The position numbers and the translations under genes were made by a program. Of a stretch of DNA of 64,000 bases, positions 1 through 8,903 are shown piece after piece. Source of the stretch: Nocardioides kribbensis. Its GTDB lineage: Bacteria > Actinomycetota > Actinomycetes > Propionibacteriales > Nocardioidaceae. The notes beneath the pieces were generated by a model. That model did no database searches and was not told the origin of the DNA. It saw nothing but the letters and a program-made list of their open reading frames with translations. Positions within the stretch are counted from its first letter, which is position 1. Each line of letters starts with the position of its first letter. The stretch covers positions 622,501-686,500 of the forward strand of contig NZ_JADCLL010000001.1 of NCBI RefSeq assembly GCF_015070375.1. The letters are read 5' to 3'.

Positions 1-2
1 TC

Positions 3-98
3 GACGAGTTCCGCGACGTCTGCGAGGTCGTCTACCTCCCCCGTACCCCGGCGATCTCCACGACCGCACTGATCGAGAAGATCTCCGGCACCTCCTGA
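3..98 (+). CDS. Partial C-terminus of a nucleotidyltransferase-like protein (cytidylyl/adenylyltransferase family)
   Basis: Only the last 31 codons are present; the gene begins upstream of the window. The readable tail ends in EVVYLPRTPAISTT followed by LIEKISGTS and a TGA stop. This resembles the C-terminus of TagD/glycerol-3-phosphate cytidylyltransferase-like proteins, where a 'V-Y-L-P-R-T-x-x-I-S-T-T' segment closes the nucleotide-binding fold. If correct, the enzyme would activate a phosphorylated sugar or polyol for cell-surface glycan synthesis. With so little sequence the assignment rests on that one motif. Confidence 0.5.
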   Translation, partial: DEFRDVCEVVYLPRTPAISTTALIEKISGTS

Positions 99-182
99 GG
101 CGACCAGCGCGTCGGGTTTGCCCAGCGCTCGACACGGGGCAGGCTGACCGGGCCCGTTCCCCGACCTGATGAGGACTCCCCC

Positions 183-1769
183 ATGCGCCGTACCCTCGCC
201 GCCGCCGTGGTGGCGCTGAGCACGGCCCTCACCGCCGCGCCCGCCGTCTCGGCCACCACCCCCACCGTGACGGCGCCCCGCGCCGCCACGGCGGGCGTGG
301 CCTCCGCCGACCGCGACGCGACCGCTGTGAAGGCCCGAGCCGCGCTCGCCACCGCCAGCGACCTGGTCACCGGCGACGCCGCCCCCTCCGACGGCGTCCG
401 ACGCGTCGACGCGACCCTCGCGCTGACCGACCTCTTCGCCCGCCTCGACCACCTCCGGGGCCCTGAGCGCACCGCCGCCGAGGCCCTGCTCGCCCGCCCC
501 ACCGACGGTGCCGGCGACGTCTACGGCGACGGCTACACCGTGCGGTCGAAGAAGAAGTGCGCCGGCAACTTCTGCCTGCACTGGGTGCCGACCACCGCCG
601 ACGCCCCGCCCGGCATGACCTGGGTCAACCGCAACCTGGCCCTGCTCAACAAGGTGTGGCGCTTCGAGGTCGGCAAGCTCGGCTACCGCAAGCCCGTCAG
701 CGACGGCTTCGTGAAGGGCCGCAACAACGGCGGCAACGGCAAGTTCGACGTCTACCTCGCCGACGTCGGCAGCCAGGGCCTCTACGGCTACTGCGCCCCG
801 GAGTACGTCCGCAAGGGCAAGCCGCGCCTGGCCACCGGCTTCTGCGTGCTCGACAACGACTTCTCGCGCGACCAGTTCTCCGCGCCCCCGCGCGACAGCC
901 TGCGGGTCACGGCCGCCCACGAGTTCTTCCACGCCATCCAGTTCGGCTACGACTACCTCGACGACCGCTGGTTCAAGGAGTCGACCGCGACGTGGATCGA
1001 GGAGCGCTTCGCCGACGACGTCAACGACAACCGCAGCTACCTCGTCGCCAGCCAGGTGCAGCGCCCCGGCTACTCGATGGACGTCTCGGGCGTCTCCAAC
1101 TTCCAGCAGTACGGCAACTGGACCTGGTGGGAGTACCTCACCGTCCGCTACGGCGCCGGCATCGTGCGCAAGGTGTGGAACGGCGCCGGCCAGTTCAAGG
1201 GCGCGGGCCGCACCTACTCCACCAAGGCGCTGACCCGGGTCCTGGGCAGCCGGGGCGGCTTCCGCGCCGTCTACAACCGCTACGTCGGCGCCAACGTCGC
1301 CCCCGGGCGCTTCTACCCCGAGGGCGGGAGCTGGCCCTCGGCGAAGATCGGCAAGACCTGGAAGCTCACCGAGGACCAGCGCACCGCCTCCGGCGTGGCG
1401 ACCCTCAACCACCTCGCGGCGCGCAACTTCGCGGCGGTGCCGGGCGGCTCGCTGGAGTCGGGCCGGTGGCGCGCGAAGATCACCGTCGACGGCCCTGCGG
1501 GCAGGACCTCACCGGCCGCCTACCTGACGGTCAAGAACACCCGTGGCGCCTGGGTGGAGAAGGCGATCCGGCTCAACCGTGACGGTCGCGGCAGCGTGGT
1601 CCTCCCGTTCTCCGCGAGGAAGGTGCGCGAGGCCGTGGTCTCCACCGTCAACGCCTCCACCCGCTTCGCCGACTGCGGCGGCGGCAGCATCTACTCCTGC
1701 GGCGGCACCCCGCGCGACGAGGGCAAGAAGTTCCGCGTGAGCGTGAAGGTCTACAAGAAGTCCCGCTGA
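183..1769 (+). CDS. Secreted HEFFH zinc metalloprotease-like protein (resembles MXAN_6640 family)
   Basis: The 528-residue protein begins with a typical signal peptide (MRRTL, an Ala/Val-rich core, and a likely cleavage after AVSA near residue 24), so it should be exported. A zincin motif H246-E-F-F-H250 sits in AAHEFFHAIQFGYDYL and is followed by an acidic stretch KESTATWIEERFAD (residues 265-278) that could supply the third metal ligand. Cys pairs are visible near the N-terminal domain (KKKCAGNFCLHW) and the C-terminus (FADCGGGSIYSCGG) and may form disulfides. The layout resembles the MXAN_6640-type putative metalloproteases of bacteria; substrate unknown. The start is supported by a TGAGGAC Shine-Dalgarno 7 bases upstream. 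It is monocistronic and ends just before a strong hairpin. Confidence 0.8.
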   Translation: MRRTLAAAVVALSTALTAAPAVSATTPTVTAPRAATAGVASADRDATAVKARAALATASDLVTGDAAPSDGVRRVDATLALTDLFARLDHLRGPERTAAEALLARPTDGAGDVYGDGYTVRSKKKCAGNFCLHWVPTTADAPPGMTWVNRNLALLNKVWRFEVGKLGYRKPVSDGFVKGRNNGGNGKFDVYLADVGSQGLYGYCAPEYVRKGKPRLATGFCVLDNDFSRDQFSAPPRDSLRVTAAHEFFHAIQFGYDYLDDRWFKESTATWIEERFADDVNDNRSYLVASQVQRPGYSMDVSGVSNFQQYGNWTWWEYLTVRYGAGIVRKVWNGAGQFKGAGRTYSTKALTRVLGSRGGFRAVYNRYVGANVAPGRFYPEGGSWPSAKIGKTWKLTEDQRTASGVATLNHLAARNFAAVPGGSLESGRWRAKITVDGPAGRTSPAAYLTVKNTRGAWVEKAIRLNRDGRGSVVLPFSARKVREAVVSTVNASTRFADCGGGSIYSCGGTPRDEGKKFRVSVKVYKKSR

Positions 1770-1785
1770 CCGACCCGCGACGTGC

Positions 1786-1815
1786 GAAGGCCCCCTCCCT
1801 CGGGAGGGGGCCTTC
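1786..1815. terminator. Strong bidirectional hairpin between convergent genes
   Basis: A perfect 14-bp stem, GAAGGCCCCCTCCC pairing with GGGAGGGGGCCTTC around a 2-base loop, lies 16 bases after the metalloprotease stop and 24 bases past the stop of the convergent gene. There is no U-tract, as is common in actinobacterial terminators. Its position serves both genes. Confidence 0.8.
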
Positions 1816-1839
1816 GTGCGTGCGGGCCGGGGTGCCGGG

Positions 1840-2904
1840 TCAGGAGCGACCGAGCACCGCGGCGTCGGGCTGGAGCGCGTCGTCGGACCCCGGCGCCGGT
1901 GCGTCGTCGGTCTCGGGGGCGTCCTCGGTCTCCGGGGCGGTCTCGGGCTGGGGAGCGGTCTCGGGCTCGGGGGCCGGCTCCGTCTCGGGGGCCGGCTCCG
2001 GGTCGGCCTCGACAGGAGCCGGGTCGGGCTCGAGGGCGTCCACCACGTCGGTGACCTCGTCGACGACGTCGGGCAGCCCGCCGAGCACCGGGTCGACGAC
2101 CGGGTCGAGCCCGTCGTCGCCGTCCACGTCGTCGACCTCGTCGACGATCACCTCGACCACGGGGTCGACGATCACCGACACGACGCCGTGGCCCTTGCCG
2201 GGGCTGCTCCCCCCGTTGCCGTTGCCGTTGCCGTTGTCGCCCGGCGAGGCCGACGGACCGTTGCCGTTGCCGTTGTCACCCGGCGAGGTGGACGGGCCGT
2301 TGCCGTTGCCGTTGCCCGGCACGGGCTGGCCGCCGTCGGGCTGGGCGGGCTGGGCGGGCTGGGCTCCGGTGCCGGCCTCCGCCCCGATCGCCTGCTGCGG
2401 GGACCGGACCGGGTCGGTGCCGTCGTCGGCGGGCTGGTCGGTCGCGGGGGCGGCCGGCTCGACGCCGGCGCCCGTCACTCCGGTCCCGACATCGGATCCG
2501 GTGGCGGACCCGGTGACCGACCCTGCCTCGGACCCCGCCTCGGACTCGGGGGCGTTCCGGTCGGAGCCCCCCGCGGACGGGGCACCGGAGCGGTCGCCCC
2601 GCGCGGGCTCGCGCGGGGCGTCGTCGTCCCCGACCGGGGCCGACGGCGTGACCGGGGCGTCGAGGGGCCGCAGCACCTCGGCGCCGATGACCTCCTGCTC
2701 GGGCCCGGCGGCGGTCGGGGCGACCAGGGTGGGCGCGACCTGCGTGATGACCAGCGAGGTCACCAGCACGCACACGAAGGCCAGGGCTCCCAGCGCGAGC
2801 GCGCCGTAGCCCAGGTGCAGGTCGAGCCTGCGACGCGCGATCGCGGCGCGTAGACGTGGTGACACCGGGCTCTCCTCATCGACGGTGATGACGCGTTGCC
2901 CCAC
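1840..2904 (-). CDS. Hypothetical single-pass membrane protein with a long acidic low-complexity tail
   Basis: A basic N-terminus (RLRAAIARRRLDLHLGYG) is followed by one hydrophobic segment at about residues 36-58, then roughly 290 residues of Pro/Asp/Glu/Gly-rich sequence. The tail contains Asn-Gly runs alternating with SPGD (GNGNGPSTSPGDNGNGNG) and, near the C-terminus, Pro-Glu-Thr-rich repeats. Positive residues before the helix place the N-terminus in the cytoplasm and the tail outside. No enzymatic motif is visible. A stalk or spacer crossing the cell wall is a reasonable guess, but the function is unknown. The first codons (MGQRVITVDEES) may be untranslated; a downstream GTG (VSPRLRA) is an alternative start. 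Confidence 0.6.
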   Translation of the reverse strand: MGQRVITVDEESPVSPRLRAAIARRRLDLHLGYGALALGALAFVCVLVTSLVITQVAPTLVAPTAAGPEQEVIGAEVLRPLDAPVTPSAPVGDDDAPREPARGDRSGAPSAGGSDRNAPESEAGSEAGSVTGSATGSDVGTGVTGAGVEPAAPATDQPADDGTDPVRSPQQAIGAEAGTGAQPAQPAQPDGGQPVPGNGNGNGPSTSPGDNGNGNGPSASPGDNGNGNGNGGSSPGKGHGVVSVIVDPVVEVIVDEVDDVDGDDGLDPVVDPVLGGLPDVVDEVTDVVDALEPDPAPVEADPEPAPETEPAPEPETAPQPETAPETEDAPETDDAPAPGSDDALQPDAAVLGRS

Positions 2905-3019
2905 CCCCCGAGGGACAGGACGACGCTAGTGGACGCGGGGCCGCGTCCGTGGCGTTTTCGCACAGGTGGCGCCGGGTGGTCCGGACCGCTGCGCGACACG
3001 GACCGGCAGCCGGTCGCGA

Positions 3020-3604
3020 TCAGGCGCCGACGAGACCGGCCCCCTCGGCGATCAGCAGGAACCCGAAGACGGCGAAGGCTGCGGCGGCGCCGTAGGTGAT
3101 GGCCTTCTCCGGCAGCTTCTTGCCGAGCATGGCGCCGACCACGATGGCCAGCGCGTCGGCCGCCACCATGCCCAGCGTGCTGCCGATCCAGGTGCCGAAC
3201 CAGCCCTCGCGCGTGGCCAGGGTGATGGTGGCCAGCATGGTCTTGTCGCCGAGCTCGGCGAGGAAGAACGCCACGCCCACCGCGAGGATCGCCGCGCCCT
3301 GGCTCTTGCGCGCCTTGTCGGCCTCCTCCTCGGTGAGCTCGTCGCCGCGCAGCGTCCACAGCGCGAAGCCGAGGAAGGCCACACCGGCGACGATGGCGAT
3401 GGTGTCCTGGTACTCGGCGAAGGCGTCGCCGATGAAGTAGCCGATGCCCACCGACGCCAGGTGGACGATGGCCGTGGCGACGGTGATGCCGATGAGGACG
3501 TCGCGCGCGCGGTAGCGCGCGGCGAAGGTCATCGCCATCAGCTGGGACTTGTCGCCGAGCTCGGCGACGAAGATGACGGCGGTGCTGATCAGGAAGGCTT
3601 CCAT
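3020..3604 (-). CDS. TMEM165/GDT1 (UPF0016) family cation transporter, probable Mn2+ exporter
   Basis: The 194-residue polytopic membrane protein has about six transmembrane helices and both signature repeats of UPF0016: VAELGDKSQLMAMTFAARYR near the N-terminus and LAELGDKTMLATITLATR in the second half. The E-x-G-D-K-(T/S) motifs form the cation path in this family, which includes yeast Gdt1, human TMEM165 and bacterial manganese exporters. Two homologous halves of about 90 residues are visible. The start ATG lies about 80 bases downstream of a yybP-ykoY riboswitch; this supports manganese export rather than calcium as the physiological role. A GAGAGG Shine-Dalgarno precedes the ATG. Monocistronic. 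Confidence 0.88.
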   Translation of the reverse strand: MEAFLISTAVIFVAELGDKSQLMAMTFAARYRARDVLIGITVATAIVHLASVGIGYFIGDAFAEYQDTIAIVAGVAFLGFALWTLRGDELTEEEADKARKSQGAAILAVGVAFFLAELGDKTMLATITLATREGWFGTWIGSTLGMVAADALAIVVGAMLGKKLPEKAITYGAAAAFAVFGFLLIAEGAGLVGA

Positions 3605-3645
3605 GGGTTCCTCTCCGCGCCGGGCCGAGGAAGCGCCAGGGAGCC

Positions 3646-3671
3646 GGACGCGCCTTCGACCAGGCGCGACC
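3646..3671 (-). promoter_or_regulatory. Putative expression platform hairpin of the Mn2+ riboswitch
   Basis: Between aptamer and start codon the minus strand reads GGTCGCGCC-TGGTCGAA-GGCGCGTCC, a 9-bp stem with one mismatch. Its loop region CTGGTCGAAGG is complementary to the 3' strand of riboswitch P1 (CUUUCGACCAG): 11 pairs including one G-U. Formation of P1 and pairing with this hairpin are therefore mutually exclusive, the usual logic of a switch. Whether it controls termination or ribosome access is not settled by sequence; no U-tract follows. Confidence 0.55.
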
Positions 3672-3687
3672 GGTTGACGGGTCGTGG

Positions 3688-3804
3688 CACTGGTCGAAAG
3701 TCTCGTCCGCCCGCCGGCTCTCGCCGGCTGGCCCGCTGCACCGGTCCCGCCGCGAGGCGGGGCAGTGTGTCGACGCAGCTGTTGGGGACTACTCCCTTTC
3801 GGTG
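3688..3804 (-). promoter_or_regulatory. yybP-ykoY (manganese) riboswitch upstream of the GDT1 transporter
   Basis: Read on the minus strand, the element begins CACCGAAAGGGAGTAG and ends GACGAGACTTTCGACCAGTG. These are the two conserved parts of the yybP-ykoY aptamer: the L1 loop GGGAGUAG and the L3 segment GAGAC-UUU. P1 is formed by CGAAAG pairing with CUUUCG, extended by CAC/GUG. A GC-rich helical arm (GCCAGCCGGCGAGAGCCGGCGGGC) lies between them. Riboswitches of this class bind Mn2+ and commonly sit before UPF0016/TerC/P-type ATPase exporters, which matches the downstream gene. Confidence 0.85.
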
Positions 3805-3844
3805 AGCGAGCCTAGTCGCTGCGGCCCCGCGGGCACGAATCGGC

Positions 3845-5689
3845 TCACCCCAGGCTGCGGTCGAGGTTGAGCGCGGCACTGATGAGCGAGAGGTGGGTGA
3901 AGGCCTGCGGGAAGTTGCCCTGCTGGTTGCCGGCCAGCCCGACCTGCTCGGCGTACAGACCGAGGTGGTTGGCGTAGGTGAACATCTTCTCCAGCGCCAG
4001 CCGCGCCTCGTCGATGCGACCGAGCCGCGTGAGCGCCTCGACGTACCAGAACGAGCAGAGCGAGAAGGTGCCCTCGTCGCCGTCGACACCGTCGCTGGTG
4101 GCGTCGAGGTCGTAGCGGAACACCAGGCTGTCGGAGACCAGGCGGCGCTCGACCTCGGCCAGGGTGGACACGAACCGGGGGTCGTCCGGGGCCACGAACT
4201 TCACCATCGGCATGAGCAGCACCCCCGCGTCGAGGGTGTCGGAGCCCTCCGACTGCATGAAGGCCCCGACCTCGGGATCCCAGCTGTGCTCCATGATCCG
4301 GGTGAAGATGCGGTCACGGACCTCGCCCCAGCCGGCGAGGTCGCCGGGCAGCCCGCGCTGGCGGGCGATGCGCATCATCCGCTCGATGGCGACCCACGAC
4401 ATCAGCCGTGAGGTCGTGTGGGCCTGGGGGTCGTCGCGGATCTCCCACATGCCGGCGTCGTCGCGCTCCCAGTTGTCCATCAGCCAGGTCAGGGCACGCG
4501 TCAGGTCGGTCCAGGCGTCGTAGCTGATGCCCGTGCCGTACTTGTTGTAGAGGTAGACCGAGTCGATGAGCTCGCCGTAGATGTCGAGCTGGAGCTGACC
4601 CACGGCGGCGTTGCCGACCCGCACCGGCCGGGAGTCGAGGTGCCCGCGGAGGTGGTCGAGCTCGTGCTCCTCCACCGGCACCTCGCCGTCGATGTCGTAG
4701 AGCACGCGCAGCGGGCCGAGCTCGTCGTCGCCGGCGCCGTCGCTGCGCAGCCGGTCGGAGAGCCAGCCCATGAACGCGCCGGCCTCGTCGGTGAAGCCGA
4801 GGCGGAGCAGGGCGTAGAGGCTGAAGGCGGCGTCGCGGATCCACACGTAGCGGTAGTCCCAGTTGCGCTCGCCCCCGATCTTCTCCGGCAGGCTGGTCGT
4901 CGGAGCCGCGATGATCGCCCCGGTGGGCTCGTGGGTCAGCAGCTTGAGGGTCAGCGCGGAGCGGTCGACCATCTCGCGCCACCGGCCGGTGTAGGTGGAC
5001 TGGGAGAGCCAGTCGCGCCAGAAGCGGGCGGTGGCGTCGAAGAGCGCGGCGGTGTCGTCGCAGTCGCCCGTCGGGAGGTCCTGGTCGTCGTCGAGCACGT
5101 GGAGCACGAAGAGCGCCTCCTCGCCTCCCTCGAGCGTGAGGTCGGCCCGCACGCACCCCTCGTCGGTGGTAAGCGGGGCGGTGGAGGTGACGCCGAGGCG
5201 CAGGTCGGCGCCGGTCAGCAGGACTCCCCCGTCGGTCTCCTCGACCTCCGGCACGACTCGGCCGTAGTCGAAGCGGGGCGCCATCTCCATCCGGATGCGC
5301 GTGGCTCCCCGCACGCACGCCACCCGGCGCACCACGCGCTGGCGGTGGTCGGGGTCGTGCGGCCGGACGACCGGCATGAAGTCGTGCACCTCGGTGACGC
5401 CCTGCTCGGTGAGGAAGCGGGTGACGAGGATCGTGGAGTCGGGGAGGTAGAACTGGTGGGTCGTCGTCGCCCCGTCGACGGGCTCCATGCGCCACGCGCC
5501 GCCCTTGCCGGGGTCGAGCAGGGCCCCGAAGACGCTGGCCGAGTCGAAGCGGCGCGGACAGAACCAGTCGATCGTGGCGTCGGTGCCGACCAGCGCGCAG
5601 GAGCGCAGGTCGCCGATCAGCCCGTGGTCGGAGATGGCGACGAACCCCTCGGCGTCGGCCGGGCCGCCGCCGTGGGGCACCTCAGCCAC
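3845..5689 (-). CDS. Glycoside hydrolase family 15 protein (glucoamylase / trehalase type)
   Basis: The 614-residue protein has the two-part GH15 architecture: an N-terminal beta-domain beginning [19 protein letters not shown] with the conserved TIDWFC and F(D)[10 protein letters not shown] segments, then an (alpha/alpha)6 barrel from about residue 230. Barrel hallmarks are [20 protein letters not shown] (general acid region), [15 protein letters not shown] and the C-terminal GLYAEQ (general base Glu). Mycobacterial relatives hydrolyse trehalose; others act on alpha-glucans, so the substrate is open. No signal peptide, so cytoplasmic. The GTG start overlaps the last 8 bases of the upstream glucose-6-phosphate dehydrogenase gene, implying translational coupling and use of the released glucose in the pentose phosphate pathway. 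Confidence 0.88.
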   Translation of the reverse strand: MAEVPHGGGPADAEGFVAISDHGLIGDLRSCALVGTDATIDWFCPRRFDSASVFGALLDPGKGGAWRMEPVDGATTTHQFYLPDSTILVTRFLTEQGVTEVHDFMPVVRPHDPDHRQRVVRRVACVRGATRIRMEMAPRFDYGRVVPEVEETDGGVLLTGADLRLGVTSTAPLTTDEGCVRADLTLEGGEEALFVLHVLDDDQDLPTGDCDDTAALFDATARFWRDWLSQSTYTGRWREMVDRSALTLKLLTHEPTGAIIAAPTTSLPEKIGGERNWDYRYVWIRDAAFSLYALLRLGFTDEAGAFMGWLSDRLRSDGAGDDELGPLRVLYDIDGEVPVEEHELDHLRGHLDSRPVRVGNAAVGQLQLDIYGELIDSVYLYNKYGTGISYDAWTDLTRALTWLMDNWERDDAGMWEIRDDPQAHTTSRLMSWVAIERMMRIARQRGLPGDLAGWGEVRDRIFTRIMEHSWDPEVGAFMQSEGSDTLDAGVLLMPMVKFVAPDDPRFVSTLAEVERRLVSDSLVFRYDLDATSDGVDGDEGTFSLCSFWYVEALTRLGRIDEARLALEKMFTYANHLGLYAEQVGLAGNQQGNFPQAFTHLSLISAALNLDRSLG

Positions 5690-7109
5690 CGAGCCGCCAC
5701 CCGCCCTGCGGCAGGTCGAGCGCGGCCTGCGGGCCCCACGAGCCCTTCTCGTAGGGCTGCACCGACGGCGGGTTGTCGAGCACCGGCTGCACGACCTGCC
5801 ACAGCCGGTCGACCTCGTCGGAGCGGGTGAAGAGGGTCTGGTCGCCGCGCAGCACGTCGAGCAGCAGCCGCTCGTAGGCCTCGAGGGGGTCGCCGTCGGG
5901 CACGTCGTCGACCAGGTCGAGACGCAGCCGGGCCTCGACGAGCTCCATGTCGGGTCCGGGCCTCTTGGCCTGGAGCTCCACGGTGATCTTGGGGTCGTCG
6001 GTGAGCTCCAGCACCAGGTCGTTGCAGCCGGCCTGGTTGGAGAAGATCTTGGTGGCGGGAGTGCGCAGCCGCAGCGTGATGGTGCGCCTGCCCTCGGCCA
6101 GCGCCTTGCCGGTGCGCAGGTAGAACGGCACGTCGCGCCACCGGTCGTTGTCGACGAAGGCCTCGATGGCCACGAACGTCTCCACCTCGGAGTCGTCGGC
6201 GACGTCGTCCTCGTCGCGGTAGCCCTCGAACTGCCCGTAGACCACGCGCGCGGGGTCGAGGGGGCGCATGGCGGCGAAGACCGCCGACTTGGCGTCGCGC
6301 AGGGTGCCGGCGTCGAAGTCGACGGGGTCCTCCAGCGCCACGAAGCCGAGCAGCTGGCTGAGGTGGGTCGAGACCATGTCGCGCAGCGCCCCGGTGGACT
6401 CGTAGAAGCTGCCCCGACCCTCGAGGCCGAGCGCCTCGGGCACGTCGATCTGTACCGAGGAGACGGTCTCGCGGTTCCACGCCGGCTCGAAGAGCCCGTT
6501 GGCGAAGCGCAGGGCGAGGATGTTCTGCACGGCCTCCTTGCCCAGGAAGTGGTCGATGCGGAAGACCTGGTCCTCGTCGACGACCTCCTTGAGGCTGGCG
6601 TCGAGCTCCCGGGCCGTCTCGAGGTCGAGCCCGAAGGGCTTCTCGATGACCAGGCGGGCCCGCTCGGTGAGCCGCTCGCGACCCAGCATGGCGATCATGC
6701 CCTGCATGGCGCCGGGGGGCACCGAGAGGTAGATGAGGCGGCGCACGTCCTCGACGTCGGCGTCGAGCTCCTCCTCGGCACGGCGCACCGCAGCGGCGAG
6801 GTCGGAGCCGTCGTCGGCGTTGGACGTCTGGAAGCTCACCCGCGAGACCAGGTCGTCGAGGATCTCGGCGTCGGGGTGCTCGACGACGTCCTCGAGCCCC
6901 TGGCGCACGCGGTCGCGGAACTCCTCGTCGCTGCCCGGGGAGTGCCGCCCGCTGCCGATGAGGCGGAAGTCGGCCGGGAGGCGGCCGTCCTCGGCGAGGC
7001 GGTAGAAGCCGGGGAAGAGCTTGCGGGCCGCCAGGTCTCCGGTGGCCCCGAAGAGCACCATCACGTGCGGCGGCAGGTGCTCGCCGGCGGAGTCGGGTCG
7101 AGACGTCAC
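5682..7109 (-). CDS. zwf: Glucose-6-phosphate 1-dehydrogenase
   Basis: The enzyme oxidises glucose-6-phosphate to 6-phosphogluconolactone with NADP+. At 475 residues it is full length. The N-terminal dinucleotide site is [20 protein letters not shown] (residues 18-37) and the substrate-binding/active-site motif is [13 protein letters not shown] with the catalytic His. Further family blocks are [14 protein letters not shown] and [10 protein letters not shown]. It is cotranscribed with and overlaps the GH15 gene. Many actinobacteria carry a second zwf next to the transaldolase/transketolase cluster; this copy is not in that context. Start ATG is preceded by GAAAGGTCC. Confidence 0.93.
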   Translation of the reverse strand: MTSRPDSAGEHLPPHVMVLFGATGDLAARKLFPGFYRLAEDGRLPADFRLIGSGRHSPGSDEEFRDRVRQGLEDVVEHPDAEILDDLVSRVSFQTSNADDGSDLAAAVRRAEEELDADVEDVRRLIYLSVPPGAMQGMIAMLGRERLTERARLVIEKPFGLDLETARELDASLKEVVDEDQVFRIDHFLGKEAVQNILALRFANGLFEPAWNRETVSSVQIDVPEALGLEGRGSFYESTGALRDMVSTHLSQLLGFVALEDPVDFDAGTLRDAKSAVFAAMRPLDPARVVYGQFEGYRDEDDVADDSEVETFVAIEAFVDNDRWRDVPFYLRTGKALAEGRRTITLRLRTPATKIFSNQAGCNDLVLELTDDPKITVELQAKRPGPDMELVEARLRLDLVDDVPDGDPLEAYERLLLDVLRGDQTLFTRSDEVDRLWQVVQPVLDNPPSVQPYEKGSWGPQAALDLPQGGWRLGG

Positions 7110-7224
7110 GGTGGACCTTTCGTGGACGGGTTCGTGGGCGCGGTCGTGCGCGCCACGGGGTCAGGACTACCAGGCCACCTGTAGGGGTGACCAGGCCCGC
7201 GCCACCGACCGGTCGGCCGCTGGC

Positions 7225-7230
7225 TAGGCT
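7225..7230 (+). promoter_or_regulatory. Putative -10 element giving a leaderless ABC-F transcript
   Basis: TAGGCT (TANNNT type) lies six bases upstream of the GTG start at 7237, the spacing expected if transcription begins at the start codon. No Shine-Dalgarno is seen, which agrees with a leaderless mRNA. Confidence 0.5.
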
Positions 7231-7236
7231 CCCCGG

Positions 7237-8880
7237 GTGAGTGCAACCCTCGTCGCCAAGGACCTGGCCGGGGGCCACGCCCACCGCACGCTCTTCGAGG
7301 GCCTCGACCTCACCGTGGCGCCGGGCGACGTGGTGGGGGTCGTCGGCGCCAACGGCGCCGGCAAGTCGACGCTGCTGCGCCTGCTGGCCGGGCACGACGC
7401 CCCCCTCGCCGGCTCGGTCTCGACCGCGCCGTCGGACGCGTTCGTGGGCTGGCTGCCCCAGGAGCACGAGCGCGTGCCCGGGGAGAGCGTCGGCGCCTAC
7501 CTTGCGCGACGCACGGGCGCGGCGGCGGCGACCGAGCGGATGGAGGCCACCGCGGCCGACCTGGGCTCGCAGGCGCCCGGGGCCGACGACGCCTACGCCG
7601 CCGCCTTCGACCACTGGATGGCCAGCGGCGCGGCCGACCTCGAGGACCGCACCGGGGCGGTGCTGGCCGACCTCGGCCTCGACCTCGGCGCCGACACCCC
7701 GATGACCGCCCTGTCGGGAGGACAGGCCGCACGGGTCGCGCTCGCCGCCCTGCTGCTGAGCCGCTTCGACGTGGTGCTCCTCGACGAGCCCACCAACGAC
7801 CTCGACCTGGCGGGCCTCGAACGGCTCGAGGGCTTCGTGCGGGGGCTGCGGGCCGGGGTCGTGCTGGTCTCCCACGACCGCGAGTTCCTGGCGCGCTGCG
7901 TGACCCGCGTCGCGGAACTCGACCTGGCCCAGCACCAGGTGGCGGTCTACGACGGCGGCTACGACGCCTTCCTCGAGGAGCGGGCCGTCGCCCGGCGCCA
8001 CGCCCGCGAGGCCTACGAGGAGTTCGCCGCCACCAAGGCCGACCTCGTGTCCCGCGCCCGCACCCAGCGCGAGTGGAGCAGCCAGGGGGTGCGCAACGCC
8101 CTGCGCAAGAGCCCCGACAACGACAAGATCCGCCGCCGCGCCCAGTCGGAGTCCTCGGAGAAGCAGGCGCAGAAGGTGCGGCAGATGGAGTCGCGCATCG
8201 CCCGTCTCGACGAGGTGGAGGAGCCGCGCAAGGAGTGGGTGCTCCAGCTCGAGATCGCCGCCGCGCCCCGCTCCAGCGCCGTCGTCGCCAGCCTCGACGC
8301 CGCGACCCGCACCCTCGGCGACTTCCGCCTCGGACCGGTCACGCTCCAGGTCGACGCCGGCGACCGCATCGGCATCACCGGGCCCAACGGCGCGGGCAAG
8401 ACCACGCTGCTGCGCCTGCTGCTCGGCCACGACCAGCCCGACTCCGGCCGCTCCTCGCTGGGCGCGAGCGTGGCGGTCGGAGAGATCGACCAGGCGCGCT
8501 CCGGCCTGGCCGAGGACCAGCCGCTCGGAGCGGCGTTCGAGGCGCTGGTGCCGCAGTGGAGCCAGGCCGAGGTGCGCACGCTGCTGGCCAAGTTCGGCCT
8601 CAAGGCCGACCAGGTCACCAGCCGGGTGGGGCGCCTCTCCCCCGGCGAGCGCACCCGGGCCGCCCTCGCGCTGCTCCAGGCGCGCGGGGTCAACCTGCTG
8701 GTGCTCGACGAGCCCACCAACCACCTCGACCTGCCGGCCATCGAGCAGCTGGAGCAGGCCCTGGAGTCCTACACGGGAGCGCTGCTGCTGGTCACCCACG
8801 ACCGGCGCCTGCTCGACGCCGTGCGGCTGGACCGGCGCTGGGAGGTCGAGGCGGGCGTCGTCACCTCGGTGCTGGGCTGA
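7237..8880 (+). CDS. ABC-F family ATP-binding protein (ribosome-associated type)
   Basis: Two ABC ATPase domains in one chain and no membrane segments define the ABC-F group, whose members act on ribosomes as translation factors or antibiotic-protection proteins. Domain 1 has Walker A GANGAGKST (about residue 39), signature LSGGQ and Walker B VVLLDEPTNDLDL. Domain 2 has GPNGAGKTT (about 382), a variant signature LSPGERTRAALALL and LLVLDEPTNHLDL. A charged linker rich in Arg/Lys/Glu (about residues 245-330, with KSPDNDKIRRRAQSESSEKQ) separates them. Length of 547 fits the family. Which ABC-F subfamily, and whether it gives drug resistance, cannot be told from sequence. It diverges from zwf. 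Confidence 0.9.
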   Translation: MSATLVAKDLAGGHAHRTLFEGLDLTVAPGDVVGVVGANGAGKSTLLRLLAGHDAPLAGSVSTAPSDAFVGWLPQEHERVPGESVGAYLARRTGAAAATERMEATAADLGSQAPGADDAYAAAFDHWMASGAADLEDRTGAVLADLGLDLGADTPMTALSGGQAARVALAALLLSRFDVVLLDEPTNDLDLAGLERLEGFVRGLRAGVVLVSHDREFLARCVTRVAELDLAQHQVAVYDGGYDAFLEERAVARRHAREAYEEFAATKADLVSRARTQREWSSQGVRNALRKSPDNDKIRRRAQSESSEKQAQKVRQMESRIARLDEVEEPRKEWVLQLEIAAAPRSSAVVASLDAATRTLGDFRLGPVTLQVDAGDRIGITGPNGAGKTTLLRLLLGHDQPDSGRSSLGASVAVGEIDQARSGLAEDQPLGAAFEALVPQWSQAEVRTLLAKFGLKADQVTSRVGRLSPGERTRAALALLQARGVNLLVLDEPTNHLDLPAIEQLEQALESYTGALLLVTHDRRLLDAVRLDRRWEVEAGVVTSVLG

Positions 8881-8903
8881 GCCGGGCCGAGTGGGCTCAG
8901 CCC
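8874..8903. terminator. Candidate bidirectional hairpin across two convergent stop codons
   Basis: GGGCTGAGCC pairs perfectly with GGCTCAGCCC around a 10-base loop. The arms include the stop codons of the ABC-F gene and of the convergent response regulator gene. No U-tract is present. Confidence 0.4.
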
